A DNA stretch of 64,000 bases from an uncultured Paracoccaceae bacterium (lineage in GTDB: Bacteria > Pseudomonadota > Alphaproteobacteria > Rhodobacterales > Rhodobacteraceae). The stretch is from assembly GCA_913041145.1 (NCBI GenBank), contig CAJWHE010000002.1:62001-126000 (forward strand). Direction: 5' to 3'. Position numbers and translations under genes: made by a program. The notes under the pieces were generated by a model. The model saw only the letters and a program-made list of their open reading frames with translations. It searched no databases and had not been told where the DNA came from. Of the stretch, positions 9,482 to 19,176 are shown in pieces; the first letter of the stretch is position 1; each line of letters opens with the position of its first letter.

Positions 9482-10327
9482 TCAAGAACGCAAAATAGCG
9501 CTTCCCCATAAATTAAGTGTTCGTTCCGTTTGTGGCCAATCTATTGCTTCCCTATCACAAACAACCTCTAACTCCGCAGAGACCTCTATCCAGTTCCCAT
9601 CAAGGTCTTCAATAAAGACAAATAAGTTATTACCTGGCCCATGGCGACCGGGACCCCACATCAAACGAATGTTGTGATCCGAAAAATGATCACACCAATC
9701 TCGAATATAATTCCAATCGCCAGCCTCATACGAGTGATGATCAATACCTTTACGGTCAGACTTAAAGCAAGCAATAGTATGATGTTCATGGTTAGATGTA
9801 GTAAAACAGGTGGCTAATGAACCGTTATCATGCAAGACTTGGTCTGTTACTCTAAACCCAAGTTTATTATGATAAAAGTCTCTAAATCTCTCAACATCAA
9901 ATGATGCAAACGTAAGGTGCTGTATAGGCCCTTTAATTGCTTTTCTTTTGTTGTTAGCAAAACTTTCAACCCCAAAGCATATAAGGTTTCCATCAGGGTC
10001 TTCTAAAGAAAATGCTCCATCTTCAAAATATGGAGAGCCACTTTCCACAATTTTGATGTTTTCACTATAGGCCCTAGACCTTAAAGCCTTCAGACCTTCA
10101 ATGTTTCCACACGCCAAACCTGCGTAGGCCAGTTTCTTGTTTTCACCAGGAACAAAAACTATACGTCTTCCTGGCCCTTCACATCGCCACTCACTATCAG
10201 ACTTCTTATTAAGATCCATGTCCATAACGTTTGAATAAAACGACGCCAAACGCTCTGGGCTCTGGCTCTCAAAAGAGAGGTGATGAAGATAAAACCCTGA
10301 TTGAAAGGCGGTTAAAGTCACGAACAT
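9482..10327 (-). CDS. VOC-family (extradiol dioxygenase-like) protein
   Basis: A 281-residue protein with two vicinal-oxygen-chelate modules. The first begins LHHLSFESQSPERLASFY and the second IQHLTFASFDVERFRDFY. Possible Fe(II)/Mn(II) ligands of the second module are the His of QHLTF, the His of IDHHSYE and the Glu of WIEVSAE, as in type I extradiol dioxygenases. It is the first gene of the operon. The annotated ATG sits directly against AGGGGA, so a GTG two codons later (10321) is better spaced and may be the true start. It could also be a non-oxygenase glyoxalase-like protein. Confidence 0.78.
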   Translation of the reverse strand: MFVTLTAFQSGFYLHHLSFESQSPERLASFYSNVMDMDLNKKSDSEWRCEGPGRRIVFVPGENKKLAYAGLACGNIEGLKALRSRAYSENIKIVESGSPYFEDGAFSLEDPDGNLICFGVESFANNKRKAIKGPIQHLTFASFDVERFRDFYHNKLGFRVTDQVLHDNGSLATCFTTSNHEHHTIACFKSDRKGIDHHSYEAGDWNYIRDWCDHFSDHNIRLMWGPGRHGPGNNLFVFIEDLDGNWIEVSAELEVVCDREAIDWPQTERTLNLWGSAILRS

Positions 10328-10561
10328 TCCCCTAAAACCTTAAGTAAAATTATTTTTCTTAAAGCCTAATACTTGTGGTCGATCTCTATTTGGTCATAAC
10401 AAATAAACAAAATAATACGCATGTTATTTTATCTTACATAAATATCTAATCTAAATAAAAATGCAACTGGTCAAAAAGTATAAATAGTTTTAGTTTATTT
10501 TAACAAATTCTCCTTAAATATTTTATTTGTAAAGTTATTCAAAAACCTTTTAGGATACATC

Positions 10562-13213
10562 ATGGACGGCACAGTAAAAAAAGTAACCCCTATGATGGCT
10601 CAGTTCCTAAACATCAAAGAACAGTATAAAGAAGCGCTGTTATTTTATAGAATGGGGGATTTTTACGAGCTGTTTTTTGAAGATGCCATCGTCGCATCAA
10701 AAGCTCTAGGAATTACACTTACAAAAAGAGGCCAACATAGTGGAAAAGATATTCCAATGTGTGGTGTTCCCGCTCATGCTTCAGAGAGCTACCTGCTAGA
10801 GCTAATAACACACGGTTTTAAGGTTGCCGTATGTGAGCAAATGGAAAGCCCTGCCGAGGCAAAAAAGAGAGGCCCAAAATCTGTAGTGAACCGTGAAGTT
10901 GTAAGGCTTGTTACGGCTGGCACTCTAACTGAAGAAAGCCTGCTAGAGTCCACTAGTAACAATTTTTTGTTAGCTTTTTCTGAGGTCAGATCAGAGGGAG
11001 CCATAGCTTGGGTGGATATGTCTACTGGCGAACTCACAACAAGCCAGTGCACTAGAGCTAAATTAGCCATTGAGTTATCCAGGCTTTCGCCGAGCGAAGT
11101 TATAATATCTGAAAGTATGTATAGTGACATTAGTCCACTTGCTACAGACGCTGGCACTGTGCTCTCTCCACTTGGTAAAAGTAGCTTTGACAGTGGGTCC
11201 TCTGATAGACGTTTAAGAAATCTATACGGTGTATCATCACTTGATTCATTTGGAAGTTTTACTCGGGCTGAGCTATCAGCAATGGGTGCACTTATTGACT
11301 ATCTAGATATAACTCAAAAAGGTCACCTCCCTTTTTTAAAAACCCCCGTAAAAGAAAATAAGGAAAAAATATTACAAATTGATCCTGCTACTAGGAGAAA
11401 TTTAGAAATTTTACGTAACTTAAAAGGGGAGAAAGCTGGTTCCCTACTGACCACAATAGATAAAACACAAACACCTCCTGGTGCCAGGCTTTTGGAGAGG
11501 TGGTTGTCGGGGCCCTCAACAGATTTAACACTAATAAAAGGCAGGTTAGACTGTGTTCGCTTATTTTACAAAAATAAAGATCTTCGGGAAAGGGTTCAAA
11601 AACTTCTTAAAGAAAGTCCTGATCTTGGCCGTATACTAACTCGTTTATCAATAGACCGTAGTGGACCACGTGATTTAAGTTCTATTAAGAATGGCCTGGT
11701 TCAAGCAGAACAACTAAATCAAGTGTTTTCTAATATTGATCTCCCAGATCCCATAAAAGAAAAAAAAGATATGCTCATAGGGTTTTCTGATACTATTTCA
11801 ATGCTTAGTAATGCTTTAGACGAAAATCCACCACAACTAATAAAGGATGGAAATTTTATAAAAAAAGGGTTTTCAAAAAGCTTAGATGAACATCAACTAT
11901 TAAGGGATGATAACAAAAAAATAATAAGTCAACTACAGTCTATTTATATTGAAAAAACAGGTATTTCATCTCTAAAAATTAAATACAATAACGTACTTGG
12001 TTATTTTATTGAAACAACAACTAATCATAGTGAAAAAATGTTTTCTCAAGTTTTTTCTGATCTATTTATTCATCGTCAAACTACAGCTAATTCTGTTAGG
12101 TTCACAACAATAGAGCTTTCAAGTCTCGAAACAAAACTATTAAACGCTACAGGCGCAATAAGTAGCCTCGAAAAAGAAATTTTTGATGCGCTTAAGAGTT
12201 CTGTCTTATCAAGCATTGTTCCTCTCACATACTTGGCATCAACTTTATCAGAAATTGATGTGTTTTGTAGCCTTGGATATCTTGCAAGCGATTCAGAGTG
12301 GGTTGAGCCAAAGCTAGACCAATCTAGGGATTTTAAAATAGTCTCTGGAAGACATCCAGTAGTTGAGCACTCAATTAACAAAACAGGAAACACCCCATTT
12401 GTCTCAAACTCATGTAACTTATCGGCGATTAAGGATGGGGCCAATATATGGTTACTAACAGGGCCAAATATGTCTGGGAAATCAACTTTTTTACGCCAAA
12501 ACGCATTGATAGCAATTCTTGCACAAATAGGGTCATTTGTACCAGCGGTGGAAGCAAAAATAGGTCTGTTTTCACAAGTTTTTAGTAGGGTAGGTGCTTC
12601 TGATGACCTAGCAAGAGGGAGATCTACCTTTATGGTCGAAATGGTTGAAACAGCAGCAATTTTAAACCAAGCCGATGACCGTGCTCTAGTTATTTTAGAT
12701 GAAATAGGTCGAGGCACCTCAACCTACGATGGCCTATCAATTGCTTGGGCAACTCTCGAACACCTGCACTCAAAAAACAAATGTAGGGCTCTGTTTGCCA
12801 CACATTATCATGAATTAACCGCTACTAGTAAAACGCTCGAAAGTGTTCAAAACGCGACTGTAGCAGTAAAAGAATGGGAAGGAGAGATAATTTTCCTACA
12901 TACTGTAAAAAACGGTTCAGCAGATCGATCTTACGGAGTGCAAGTGGCGAAACTTGCTGGCTTGCCTTCATCTGTCATAAAAAGGGCTCAGTTTATTCTA
13001 AACTCTCTAGAAAACTCTTCGAAGAGAAACAACATTACTGATAGTCTCCCTCTTTTTTCTTCACCAATAAACCACCCAAAAGATATCAAAAAACTTGACC
13101 CACTCAGGGTTAAATTAAGAAATAGTAACCCAGACTCTCTTTCTCCTAAAGATGCTTTACAATTATTATATGAACTAAAGGATCTTCAGGGTGTTGAAGA
13201 AACCCCAACCTGA
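10562..13213 (+). CDS. mutS: DNA mismatch repair protein MutS
   Basis: A full-length 883-residue MutS. The N-terminal mismatch-recognition domain has MMAQFLNIKEQYKEALLFYR and FYELFFEDA, including the Phe-x-Glu mismatch wedge. The C-terminal ATPase has TGPNMSGKSTFLRQ (Walker A), LVILDEIGRGTSTYDGLS (Walker B and signature) and FATHYHELT. MutS recognises mispaired bases and recruits MutL. AGGA lies about 7 bases before the ATG. Its 3' end overlaps the convergent grpE by 28 bp. The 234-bp AT-rich gap upstream separates it from the divergent aromatic operon and should hold both promoters, though I see no clear hexamers there. Confidence 0.98.
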   Translation: MDGTVKKVTPMMAQFLNIKEQYKEALLFYRMGDFYELFFEDAIVASKALGITLTKRGQHSGKDIPMCGVPAHASESYLLELITHGFKVAVCEQMESPAEAKKRGPKSVVNREVVRLVTAGTLTEESLLESTSNNFLLAFSEVRSEGAIAWVDMSTGELTTSQCTRAKLAIELSRLSPSEVIISESMYSDISPLATDAGTVLSPLGKSSFDSGSSDRRLRNLYGVSSLDSFGSFTRAELSAMGALIDYLDITQKGHLPFLKTPVKENKEKILQIDPATRRNLEILRNLKGEKAGSLLTTIDKTQTPPGARLLERWLSGPSTDLTLIKGRLDCVRLFYKNKDLRERVQKLLKESPDLGRILTRLSIDRSGPRDLSSIKNGLVQAEQLNQVFSNIDLPDPIKEKKDMLIGFSDTISMLSNALDENPPQLIKDGNFIKKGFSKSLDEHQLLRDDNKKIISQLQSIYIEKTGISSLKIKYNNVLGYFIETTTNHSEKMFSQVFSDLFIHRQTTANSVRFTTIELSSLETKLLNATGAISSLEKEIFDALKSSVLSSIVPLTYLASTLSEIDVFCSLGYLASDSEWVEPKLDQSRDFKIVSGRHPVVEHSINKTGNTPFVSNSCNLSAIKDGANIWLLTGPNMSGKSTFLRQNALIAILAQIGSFVPAVEAKIGLFSQVFSRVGASDDLARGRSTFMVEMVETAAILNQADDRALVILDEIGRGTSTYDGLSIAWATLEHLHSKNKCRALFATHYHELTATSKTLESVQNATVAVKEWEGEIIFLHTVKNGSADRSYGVQVAKLAGLPSSVIKRAQFILNSLENSSKRNNITDSLPLFSSPINHPKDIKKLDPLRVKLRNSNPDSLSPKDALQLLYELKDLQGVEETPT

Positions 13214-13740
13214 GCTGGCCTTAACAATCTTTCCTTCAATATAAAACCTTCAGCCAATACCTGAATTATGTATCCTGCCTTAACATCTGGGGAGGGTGCT
13301 TCAAACATAGCCTGATGCTCTTGAGGGTCAAACTTATCTCCAATCTCTGGTAAAATGGGTTCAATACCGTGCTTTCCAAAGACATGTATTAATTCCTTAA
13401 GTGTAAGCTCTACTCCTTCTATAACAGCCTTAGAAGATTCACGCTGTTCTTCCGTAACTGCATCAACAGCTCTACGCAAGTTATCATAAACTGCGAGCAT
13501 ATCTTTTGCCAACCTGGAGCCTCCATACTCTTCTGCCTCTCTTCTGTCTCGCTCTCCGCGCTTCCGTGTGTTCTCTAAATCTGCAAATGAGCGCAGCAAC
13601 CTATCTTGAAGGCTGTTTTTTTCTTCTTTAAGGCTTTCGATATCATCTGATGCTTCAGGTTCTGTTAAATCAACATCTTCTTCTGCCAATTTTTCTAAAT
13701 GATCTGTTTGAAAGTCATCTTCATCTTTTAATTTAGTCAT
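13186..13740 (-). CDS. grpE: Nucleotide exchange factor GrpE
   Basis: A 184-residue GrpE. An acidic N-terminus is followed by a long coiled coil (EEKNSLQDRLLRSFADLENT) and the beta domain with IEPI and FDPQEHQAMFEAP. GrpE releases ADP from DnaK in the chaperone cycle. The start overlaps the hrcA stop by 4 bp (ATGA), so the two are translationally coupled. The 3' end overlaps mutS by 28 bp. dnaK and dnaJ are not in this window. Confidence 0.96.
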   Translation of the reverse strand: MTKLKDEDDFQTDHLEKLAEEDVDLTEPEASDDIESLKEEKNSLQDRLLRSFADLENTRKRGERDRREAEEYGGSRLAKDMLAVYDNLRRAVDAVTEEQRESSKAVIEGVELTLKELIHVFGKHGIEPILPEIGDKFDPQEHQAMFEAPSPDVKAGYIIQVLAEGFILKERLLRPAQVGVSSTP

Positions 13741-14816
13741 TTTCTTCCTTTGTCTATTTTTGATATTAATTTTCCAACCACCTGAGCGGTATAATCAACA
13801 ATGGGAACAATTCTCCCATAATTTAACCTTGTTGGGCCAATAACACCAACAGCACCGATAATTTTTTTCTCTATATTCATATAGGGTGAAATAATCAAAG
13901 ATGAACCCGAAAGTGAAAAAAGTTTGTTCTCTGATCCAATAAATATTCTGACTCCTTCTCCTTCATCTGTTAATTGTAGAAATTCTGCAATATCTCGTTT
14001 GCGTTCTAAGTCATCAAACAGGTTTTTTACTCTTTCTATTTCATAATCGTGTCGAGTCTCATCTAACAAATTAGACCTACCCCTTACGATCAGTCGTTCA
14101 CTAGCAATATCTGCATTTTCCCAAACAGCTAAACCTAACTTTACAAGCTCAGCAGCTAAAGTATCTAATTCCCGTCTGTTCTTTTTAATTTCTATTTGTA
14201 TTTTTAACCGTATCTCCGATAAAGTATGGCCAATGCCAATATTATTTAAAAAGTTGGCTGCCTCTCTCATTGACGATGGTGTCTGTCCCTTTGGTGGAAC
14301 AAAAACTCGGTTTTCAACACTTCCATCTCCAAAAACTAATACCACCAACGTACGATCGTCTGCTAAACTAACAAACTCTATATGCTTAATTGGAGCTTCT
14401 TGTTTAGGACAAAAAACTAGACTCGCACTTTGGGTCAACCCAGAAAGTGCTGTACCTATACTATCTAATAATGATGTAACTGCTGGCTGACTCTCTCCAA
14501 TAGTGTCATCTATACGAAGTTTATCCTCATGACTTGCTTGCCCAACCTCCAGTATTCCATCAACAAACATTCTCAGCCCAAGTTGAGTGGGTATTCTGCC
14601 GGCTGAAATATGAGGGCTATCCAAAAGCCCCAGAATCTCTAAATCCTGCATTACATTTCGAACAGTTGCTGCGCTCACTTTTTCTGACAACGTTTCTGTC
14701 AAAGCAACGGAGCCCATTGGTTCACCAGTCGACAAATAGTTTTCTACTATCTGCTGAAAAACCTCTCGACTTCTTTCACTCATTATATTTGTAATGTTTT
14801 TTGTAGACGGCATCAA
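13737..14816 (-). CDS. hrcA: Heat-inducible transcriptional repressor HrcA
   Basis: A 359-residue HrcA with an N-terminal winged helix (SERSREVFQQIVENYLSTGEP, then SAATVRNVMQDLE) and the later HrcA domain ending with GVIGPTRLNYGRIVPIVDYT. HrcA represses chaperone genes by binding CIRCE repeats. It forms an operon with grpE. I looked for a CIRCE element in the 112-bp gap to the divergent rph and did not find one, so this operon itself may not be a direct target. Confidence 0.96.
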   Translation of the reverse strand: MMPSTKNITNIMSERSREVFQQIVENYLSTGEPMGSVALTETLSEKVSAATVRNVMQDLEILGLLDSPHISAGRIPTQLGLRMFVDGILEVGQASHEDKLRIDDTIGESQPAVTSLLDSIGTALSGLTQSASLVFCPKQEAPIKHIEFVSLADDRTLVVLVFGDGSVENRVFVPPKGQTPSSMREAANFLNNIGIGHTLSEIRLKIQIEIKKNRRELDTLAAELVKLGLAVWENADIASERLIVRGRSNLLDETRHDYEIERVKNLFDDLERKRDIAEFLQLTDEGEGVRIFIGSENKLFSLSGSSLIISPYMNIEKKIIGAVGVIGPTRLNYGRIVPIVDYTAQVVGKLISKIDKGRK

Positions 14817-14928
14817 AAACCCTAATTAAGCACACTTGTTTACTAGTTTATTAGCTCATTAGTCAATCGTACTTGCAAACTTCTTTAAAGAAAGCGTATT
14901 TGGTACAAATAATTTAGGAGAAAACGTT

Positions 14929-15648
14929 ATGCGGCCATCTGGTAGAAGTTTAAACGAAATTAGAAATGTTTCTATCGAAACACACATTACTAAGCATTCT
15001 GAAGGTTCATGTCTAATAAAGTGTGGCGAAACCCATGTTATTTGTACTGCCACCATAGATGAAAAAGTACCCCCGTTTTTAAGAAACTCTGGCTTAGGTT
15101 GGGTTACTGCTGAATACGGTATGTTACCAAGATCAACAAACACTAGAATGCGGAGAGAATCAAAAAATGGCCAGTCAGGTCGAACCCAAGAGATCCAGCG
15201 GCTTATAGGTAGGTCACTTCGCGCTGGCATAGATCGTGTTTCATTAGGTGAAAGACAGATCATTATAGATTGTGACGTTATTCAAGCGGACGGCGGCACT
15301 CGTTGTGCCAGTATAACTGGTGGTTGGGTTGCTTTGAGACTTGCTATTAATTCACTATTAGAAAGAGGGGTTTTAAAAACTGACCCAATAACAGATTACG
15401 TTGCGGCCGTCAGCTGTGGAATATATGCGGGTCAGCCTGTATTAGATTTAGATTATCAGGAAGATAGTGACGCAGGAACAGACGCAAATTTTGTACTAAC
15501 TGGTGCAGGTAATCTTATTGAAGTTCAAGCATCTGCTGAAGGTGCGCCTTTTAGCCGTTCTGAGCTTGACGCGCTAATCACCTTAGCTGAAGATGGTATA
15601 AGTTCTTTGGTCTCGAGTCAGAAAAGTGCTGTTAAAACAAATGACTGA
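14929..15648 (+). CDS. rph: Ribonuclease PH
   Basis: A 239-residue RNase PH beginning [12 protein letters not shown]. Visible motifs are [21 protein letters not shown], the Arg-rich [20 protein letters not shown] substrate-binding segment, and the phosphate-site region [12 protein letters not shown]. The enzyme trims the 3' ends of tRNA precursors by phosphorolysis. AGGAGA sits about 8 bases before the ATG. It is divergent from hrcA and starts a plus-strand run with rdgB and hemW, each overlapping the next by 8 bp. Confidence 0.97.
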   Translation: MRPSGRSLNEIRNVSIETHITKHSEGSCLIKCGETHVICTATIDEKVPPFLRNSGLGWVTAEYGMLPRSTNTRMRRESKNGQSGRTQEIQRLIGRSLRAGIDRVSLGERQIIIDCDVIQADGGTRCASITGGWVALRLAINSLLERGVLKTDPITDYVAAVSCGIYAGQPVLDLDYQEDSDAGTDANFVLTGAGNLIEVQASAEGAPFSRSELDALITLAEDGISSLVSSQKSAVKTND

Positions 15649-16249
15649 TTTGCTGGGTGAAGAACTTTTAATTGCAACCCACAATAAAGGGAAGTTGGAA
15701 GAAATTTCTGCACTTTTGGTTGATTATGATATAAAAGTATCTTCAGCTAAAGATTATAATTTGATAGAGCCAGCAGAAACAGAAAATACATTCGCTGGAA
15801 ACGCCAGAATAAAAGCGCACACAGCCTCTAAGTCAACAGGGCTTCCGGCATTATCTGATGATAGTGGCGTAGAGGTTGACGCTCTAAACAACCTCCCTGG
15901 TGTATACACCGCCGACTGGGCAGAAGTTAATGGAGGTAGAGATTTTGATAAAGCTATGGAAAAAGTTCTTTATGAACTAAACTCGATCAACGCTCCTTTT
16001 CCTCGAACCGCTAGATTTTGTTGTACACTTTGTTTGGCTTGGCCAGACGGAAGCGATAAAATTTTTTCGGGCGTAATTCCCGGTGAAATTATCTGGCCAA
16101 TGCGTGGAAAAAACGGGCATGGGTATGATCCTATTTTTCAACCTGTCGGTCAAAACTTAACTTTTGGTGAAATGGATCGCTGGGAAAAAAATAATATGAG
16201 CCACAGAGCTAGAGCTTTCGAAAAATTTATACGCTATTTAGATGGTTAA
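15641..16249 (+). CDS. rdgB: Non-canonical purine NTP pyrophosphatase (RdgB/HAM1)
   Basis: The protein has 202 residues from the ATG at 15641; a GTG at 15626 is an alternative five codons earlier. Motifs include [12 protein letters not shown] at the N-terminus, [20 protein letters not shown] with the catalytic acidic residues, and [10 protein letters not shown]. It hydrolyses XTP, dITP and ITP to monophosphates, keeping damaged purines out of nucleic acid. It overlaps the rph stop by 8 bp, which suggests coupled translation, and it overlaps hemW downstream. Confidence 0.96.
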   Translation: MTDLLGEELLIATHNKGKLEEISALLVDYDIKVSSAKDYNLIEPAETENTFAGNARIKAHTASKSTGLPALSDDSGVEVDALNNLPGVYTADWAEVNGGRDFDKAMEKVLYELNSINAPFPRTARFCCTLCLAWPDGSDKIFSGVIPGEIIWPMRGKNGHGYDPIFQPVGQNLTFGEMDRWEKNNMSHRARAFEKFIRYLDG

Positions 16250-17399
16250 AAATTGGCAAAGAGCCGGTTTTGGCCTATATATACATTGGCCTTTTTGTCA
16301 ATCTAAATGTCCATACTGCGATTTCAACAGTCACGTTTCTTCAAATATTGACCATGAAGCTTGGACTAAGGCTTACCTTTCAGAGATTAGTAAAAATCAC
16401 CATCATTCTTCCGAAAAAATTCTCAGTACTGTTTTCTTTGGAGGTGGAACACCAAGCCTAATGCCATCTAAAACAATAGAGGCAATTATCACTCACATAT
16501 TATCTCTTTGGAAAACCTCAAACCAACTGGAAATTACATTAGAAGCTAACCCCAGCTCAATAGATGTTTCTAGGTTTAAAGAATACAAGTCAGCAGGAGT
16601 TAACAGGGTTTCTATTGGAGTCCAGTCGCTCGATAACATATCTTTAAAATATCTAGGAAGGCTGCACAATGGTAAGGATGCAATTACAGCCGTTCAGACA
16701 GCCCAGTCTATTTTTGATCGCGTTAGTTTTGATCTCATTTATGCACGACAAAACCAGACTATTAAAGATTGGGAAAAAGAACTACTGTCTGCCTTATCAC
16801 TAGGCACTAACCATATGTCACTTTATCAACTAACGATAGAAGACGGTACTGTTTTTGGGGATCGTGCAAAAATAGGCAAGCTTCCAGGATTGCCTTCAGA
16901 GGACCTTTCTGCAGACATGTACACACTTACGCAAGAAATTATGAATAATAATAGGTTACCCCTGTATGAAGTATCAAATCACGCTTTTCCAGGGGAGGAA
17001 TCTCGCCATAATTTAATTTATTGGCGCGGTGGTGATTTTATCGGTATTGGGCCTGGTGCCCATGGCAGATACTATGAAGGGCCCAAACGAAAAGCTACGG
17101 TAATGGCAAAAAGTCCTAACAAATGGCTTTCCCAAATAGACGAAGTAGGTCACGGTGCAGAACCTACTACCATATTATCAAAATCGGAAGAAGCATTAGA
17201 GTATTTAATGATGTCGGCTCGATTAGTTGAAGGAACTGACTTAAAGTTTTTAAAGTCTTTAGACTTAAATCTTATAAAACATAAAAATATCAAGGGCTTA
17301 ATAGAGTTAGGCGTGATCCTTATTAAAAACGAAAGAATGATTTTAACTCCTAAGGGGCGACCTATTCTTAATAGTGTTTTGTCAGAGTTAATTTCATAA
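16242..17399 (+). CDS. hemW: Radical SAM family heme chaperone HemW
   Basis: A 385-residue HemW (formerly annotated as a coproporphyrinogen III oxidase-like protein). The radical SAM cluster motif is CQSKCPYC near residue 19, preceded by LYIHWPF. The HemW-type HNLIYWRGGDFIGIGPGAHG and a C-terminal domain are also present. HemW binds heme and delivers it to acceptor proteins. It starts inside the last 8 bp of rdgB. A gap of 68 bp separates it from the convergent parB; no hairpin terminator is visible there. Confidence 0.93.
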   Translation: MVKNWQRAGFGLYIHWPFCQSKCPYCDFNSHVSSNIDHEAWTKAYLSEISKNHHHSSEKILSTVFFGGGTPSLMPSKTIEAIITHILSLWKTSNQLEITLEANPSSIDVSRFKEYKSAGVNRVSIGVQSLDNISLKYLGRLHNGKDAITAVQTAQSIFDRVSFDLIYARQNQTIKDWEKELLSALSLGTNHMSLYQLTIEDGTVFGDRAKIGKLPGLPSEDLSADMYTLTQEIMNNNRLPLYEVSNHAFPGEESRHNLIYWRGGDFIGIGPGAHGRYYEGPKRKATVMAKSPNKWLSQIDEVGHGAEPTTILSKSEEALEYLMMSARLVEGTDLKFLKSLDLNLIKHKNIKGLIELGVILIKNERMILTPKGRPILNSVLSELIS

Positions 17400-17467
17400 T
17401 AAGTTTGAGTTTTAGGAAACTAATCTTTGCGGTAATAAAACTCTTCTCTCTAAAAGATATAATAAGT

Positions 17468-18373
17468 TTAAGATAAAATTTCACAAATCTTATCAAGCTC
17501 TGACAAACTATCGTATGATATATTAACCACTCCAACACCCGACAATGCTTTATGGTTTATTGTTACCTTAAGACCAGTGTTTAAGCTTAACTGGTTCTCC
17601 AGTTCTATTGTATCTGCGAGCTTTCTATTATTATTCGTATTCTTTAAATCTAATCGCACACTTTTCTTTTTTGAAATTCCCCTTACCATCGCCTCTGTTT
17701 CCCGGACACTAAGGCCTTGGTTTACTATTTTTCTTGCAATTGAGCTTGGGTTTTCTGTTGTAATAATTGCTCGCGCATGGCCAACCGACAATGACCCATC
17801 TTGCACCCAATCAAGAACAAGACTGGGCAAAGTTAATAACCTTAAAGCATTTGTAATATAGCTCCTACTCTTTCCTAGGGCTTGAGAAAGCTGTTCCTGA
17901 CTCTGTGCAAATTTTTCTTGTAATTGCTTGAAACCTAAAGCTTCCTCAACTGGATTCAAATCTGATCTTTGAATATTCTCTATAATTGCAACCTCGAGAA
18001 CCTCTAGATCCGAGAACTCCCCAATGACAACGGGCACCTCATGGACTTGTGCCAGTTGTGCTGCCCTCCAGCGTCTCTCCCCTGCCACAATTTCATATAA
18101 ATCAGGAACTTTTGGGTCAGGCCTTACTAATATAGGTTGTAGAATTCCCTTAGATGCTATTGATGCAGCCAGCTCTTCTAAGGGCTTTTTTGAGAAAACT
18201 TTCCTAGGTTGGTTTTTATTGGGCCTGATTAACTCAATAGAAATCTGTTTTTTACTATCAGCTTTATTTGGATCCGGACTCGAAAACTCTTCCGAGAGGG
18301 CTGCATTAGCCATTAATTCAGATAGACCCCTTCCAAGAGCTCTCTTTGCCTTTGTTTTTATTGATTTTGCCAT
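17468..18373 (-). CDS. parB: Chromosome partitioning protein ParB
   Basis: A 301-residue ParB. The N-terminal CTPase/ParB domain has LIRPNKNQPRKVF and the GERRWRAAQLA motif. The central helix-turn-helix is QEQLSQALGKSRSYITNALRL, and the C-terminal dimerisation part begins after a basic linker. ParB loads at parS and slides along DNA as a CTP-dependent clamp. Two perfect parS sites lie 1.4 and 3.3 kb away, in rsmG and mnmG. It follows parA by 10 bp. Confidence 0.97.
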   Translation of the reverse strand: MAKSIKTKAKRALGRGLSELMANAALSEEFSSPDPNKADSKKQISIELIRPNKNQPRKVFSKKPLEELAASIASKGILQPILVRPDPKVPDLYEIVAGERRWRAAQLAQVHEVPVVIGEFSDLEVLEVAIIENIQRSDLNPVEEALGFKQLQEKFAQSQEQLSQALGKSRSYITNALRLLTLPSLVLDWVQDGSLSVGHARAIITTENPSSIARKIVNQGLSVRETEAMVRGISKKKSVRLDLKNTNNNRKLADTIELENQLSLNTGLKVTINHKALSGVGVVNISYDSLSELDKICEILS

Positions 18374-18383
18374 TTATCCACTC

Positions 18384-19175
18384 CTAGTTAACTTCATGTC
18401 TTGATAAAATCTCTAATGCTAACGCCTTATAAGCAAATGCCCCTTTTGATCTTGGCGAGTAATCGAAGATAGACTTTCCATATGATGGAGCTTCACTTAA
18501 CTTTACACTTCTCGGGATGACTGACTGATAAACAAGTCCCTTAAGGTTGTCTCGAACATCTTCTTCAACCTGCCGACTGAGGTTGTTCCTTTTATCAAAC
18601 ATTGTTAAGACAATTCCTTCAAACCTTAAAGCTGGGTTTGCTGTATCTCGAATTTCCTTAACGGACAACATGAGTTGGGAAAGCCCTTCAAGTGGAAGGA
18701 ACTCGGCTTGCAGTGGAACAAGAACAGAATCAGAGGCTACAAGAGCATTTATTGTCAAAAGGTTTAAAGAAGGTGGGCAATCTATTAATATATAGTCCAG
18801 TTTGTTTTGATTAAAATCAACAGCATTTATTTTCTCTTTTAAAACAGTCACTTGTTCAGATTTTTTTAATAAAACTAAGTCAGCTGAGCTTAAGTCTACT
18901 GTTGCCGGCGCCAAAAGAAGACCTTCAATGCCTACCTTTACAAAGGTAGAAAACAAGTCACTATCACCTACTAACAAATCATACGTTGTTTTTAAGCGCT
19001 CTTGAGCTTCTAAACCTAAAGCGGTTGAGGCATTTCCTTGTGGATCGAAATCTATAACACCAACGCTCTTTCCTTGCAAAGTCAAAGCAACAGCCAAATT
19101 AATTGTCGTTGTAGTTTTTCCTACTCCACCTTTTTGATTTGTAACCGATATTACCCTTGGCTTCTTGTATGCCAT
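18384..19175 (-). CDS. parA: Chromosome partitioning ATPase ParA
   Basis: A 263-residue ParA/Soj ATPase. The deviant Walker A is TNQKGGVGKTTTTINLA, with GVIDFDPQGNASTALG and ILIDCPPSLNLLTINAL following. It binds DNA non-specifically as an ATP dimer and pulls ParB-parS complexes apart. Its start lies 1 bp past the rsmG stop, and parB follows, giving the usual alphaproteobacterial rsmG-parA-parB order. The operon reads away from the proposed origin. Confidence 0.97.
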   Translation of the reverse strand: MAYKKPRVISVTNQKGGVGKTTTTINLAVALTLQGKSVGVIDFDPQGNASTALGLEAQERLKTTYDLLVGDSDLFSTFVKVGIEGLLLAPATVDLSSADLVLLKKSEQVTVLKEKINAVDFNQNKLDYILIDCPPSLNLLTINALVASDSVLVPLQAEFLPLEGLSQLMLSVKEIRDTANPALRFEGIVLTMFDKRNNLSRQVEEDVRDNLKGLVYQSVIPRSVKLSEAPSYGKSIFDYSPRSKGAFAYKALALEILSRHEVN

Positions 19176-19176
19176 A

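Noticed and set aside
12076-12717. Long minus-strand open frame inside mutS
   Set aside because: It is a shadow of mutS, whose full-length conserved motifs lie on the plus strand.
14817-14928. Possible CIRCE element between hrcA and rph
   Set aside because: No TTAGCACTC-N9-GAGTGCTAA-like inverted repeat is present; only short AT-rich partial matches occur.
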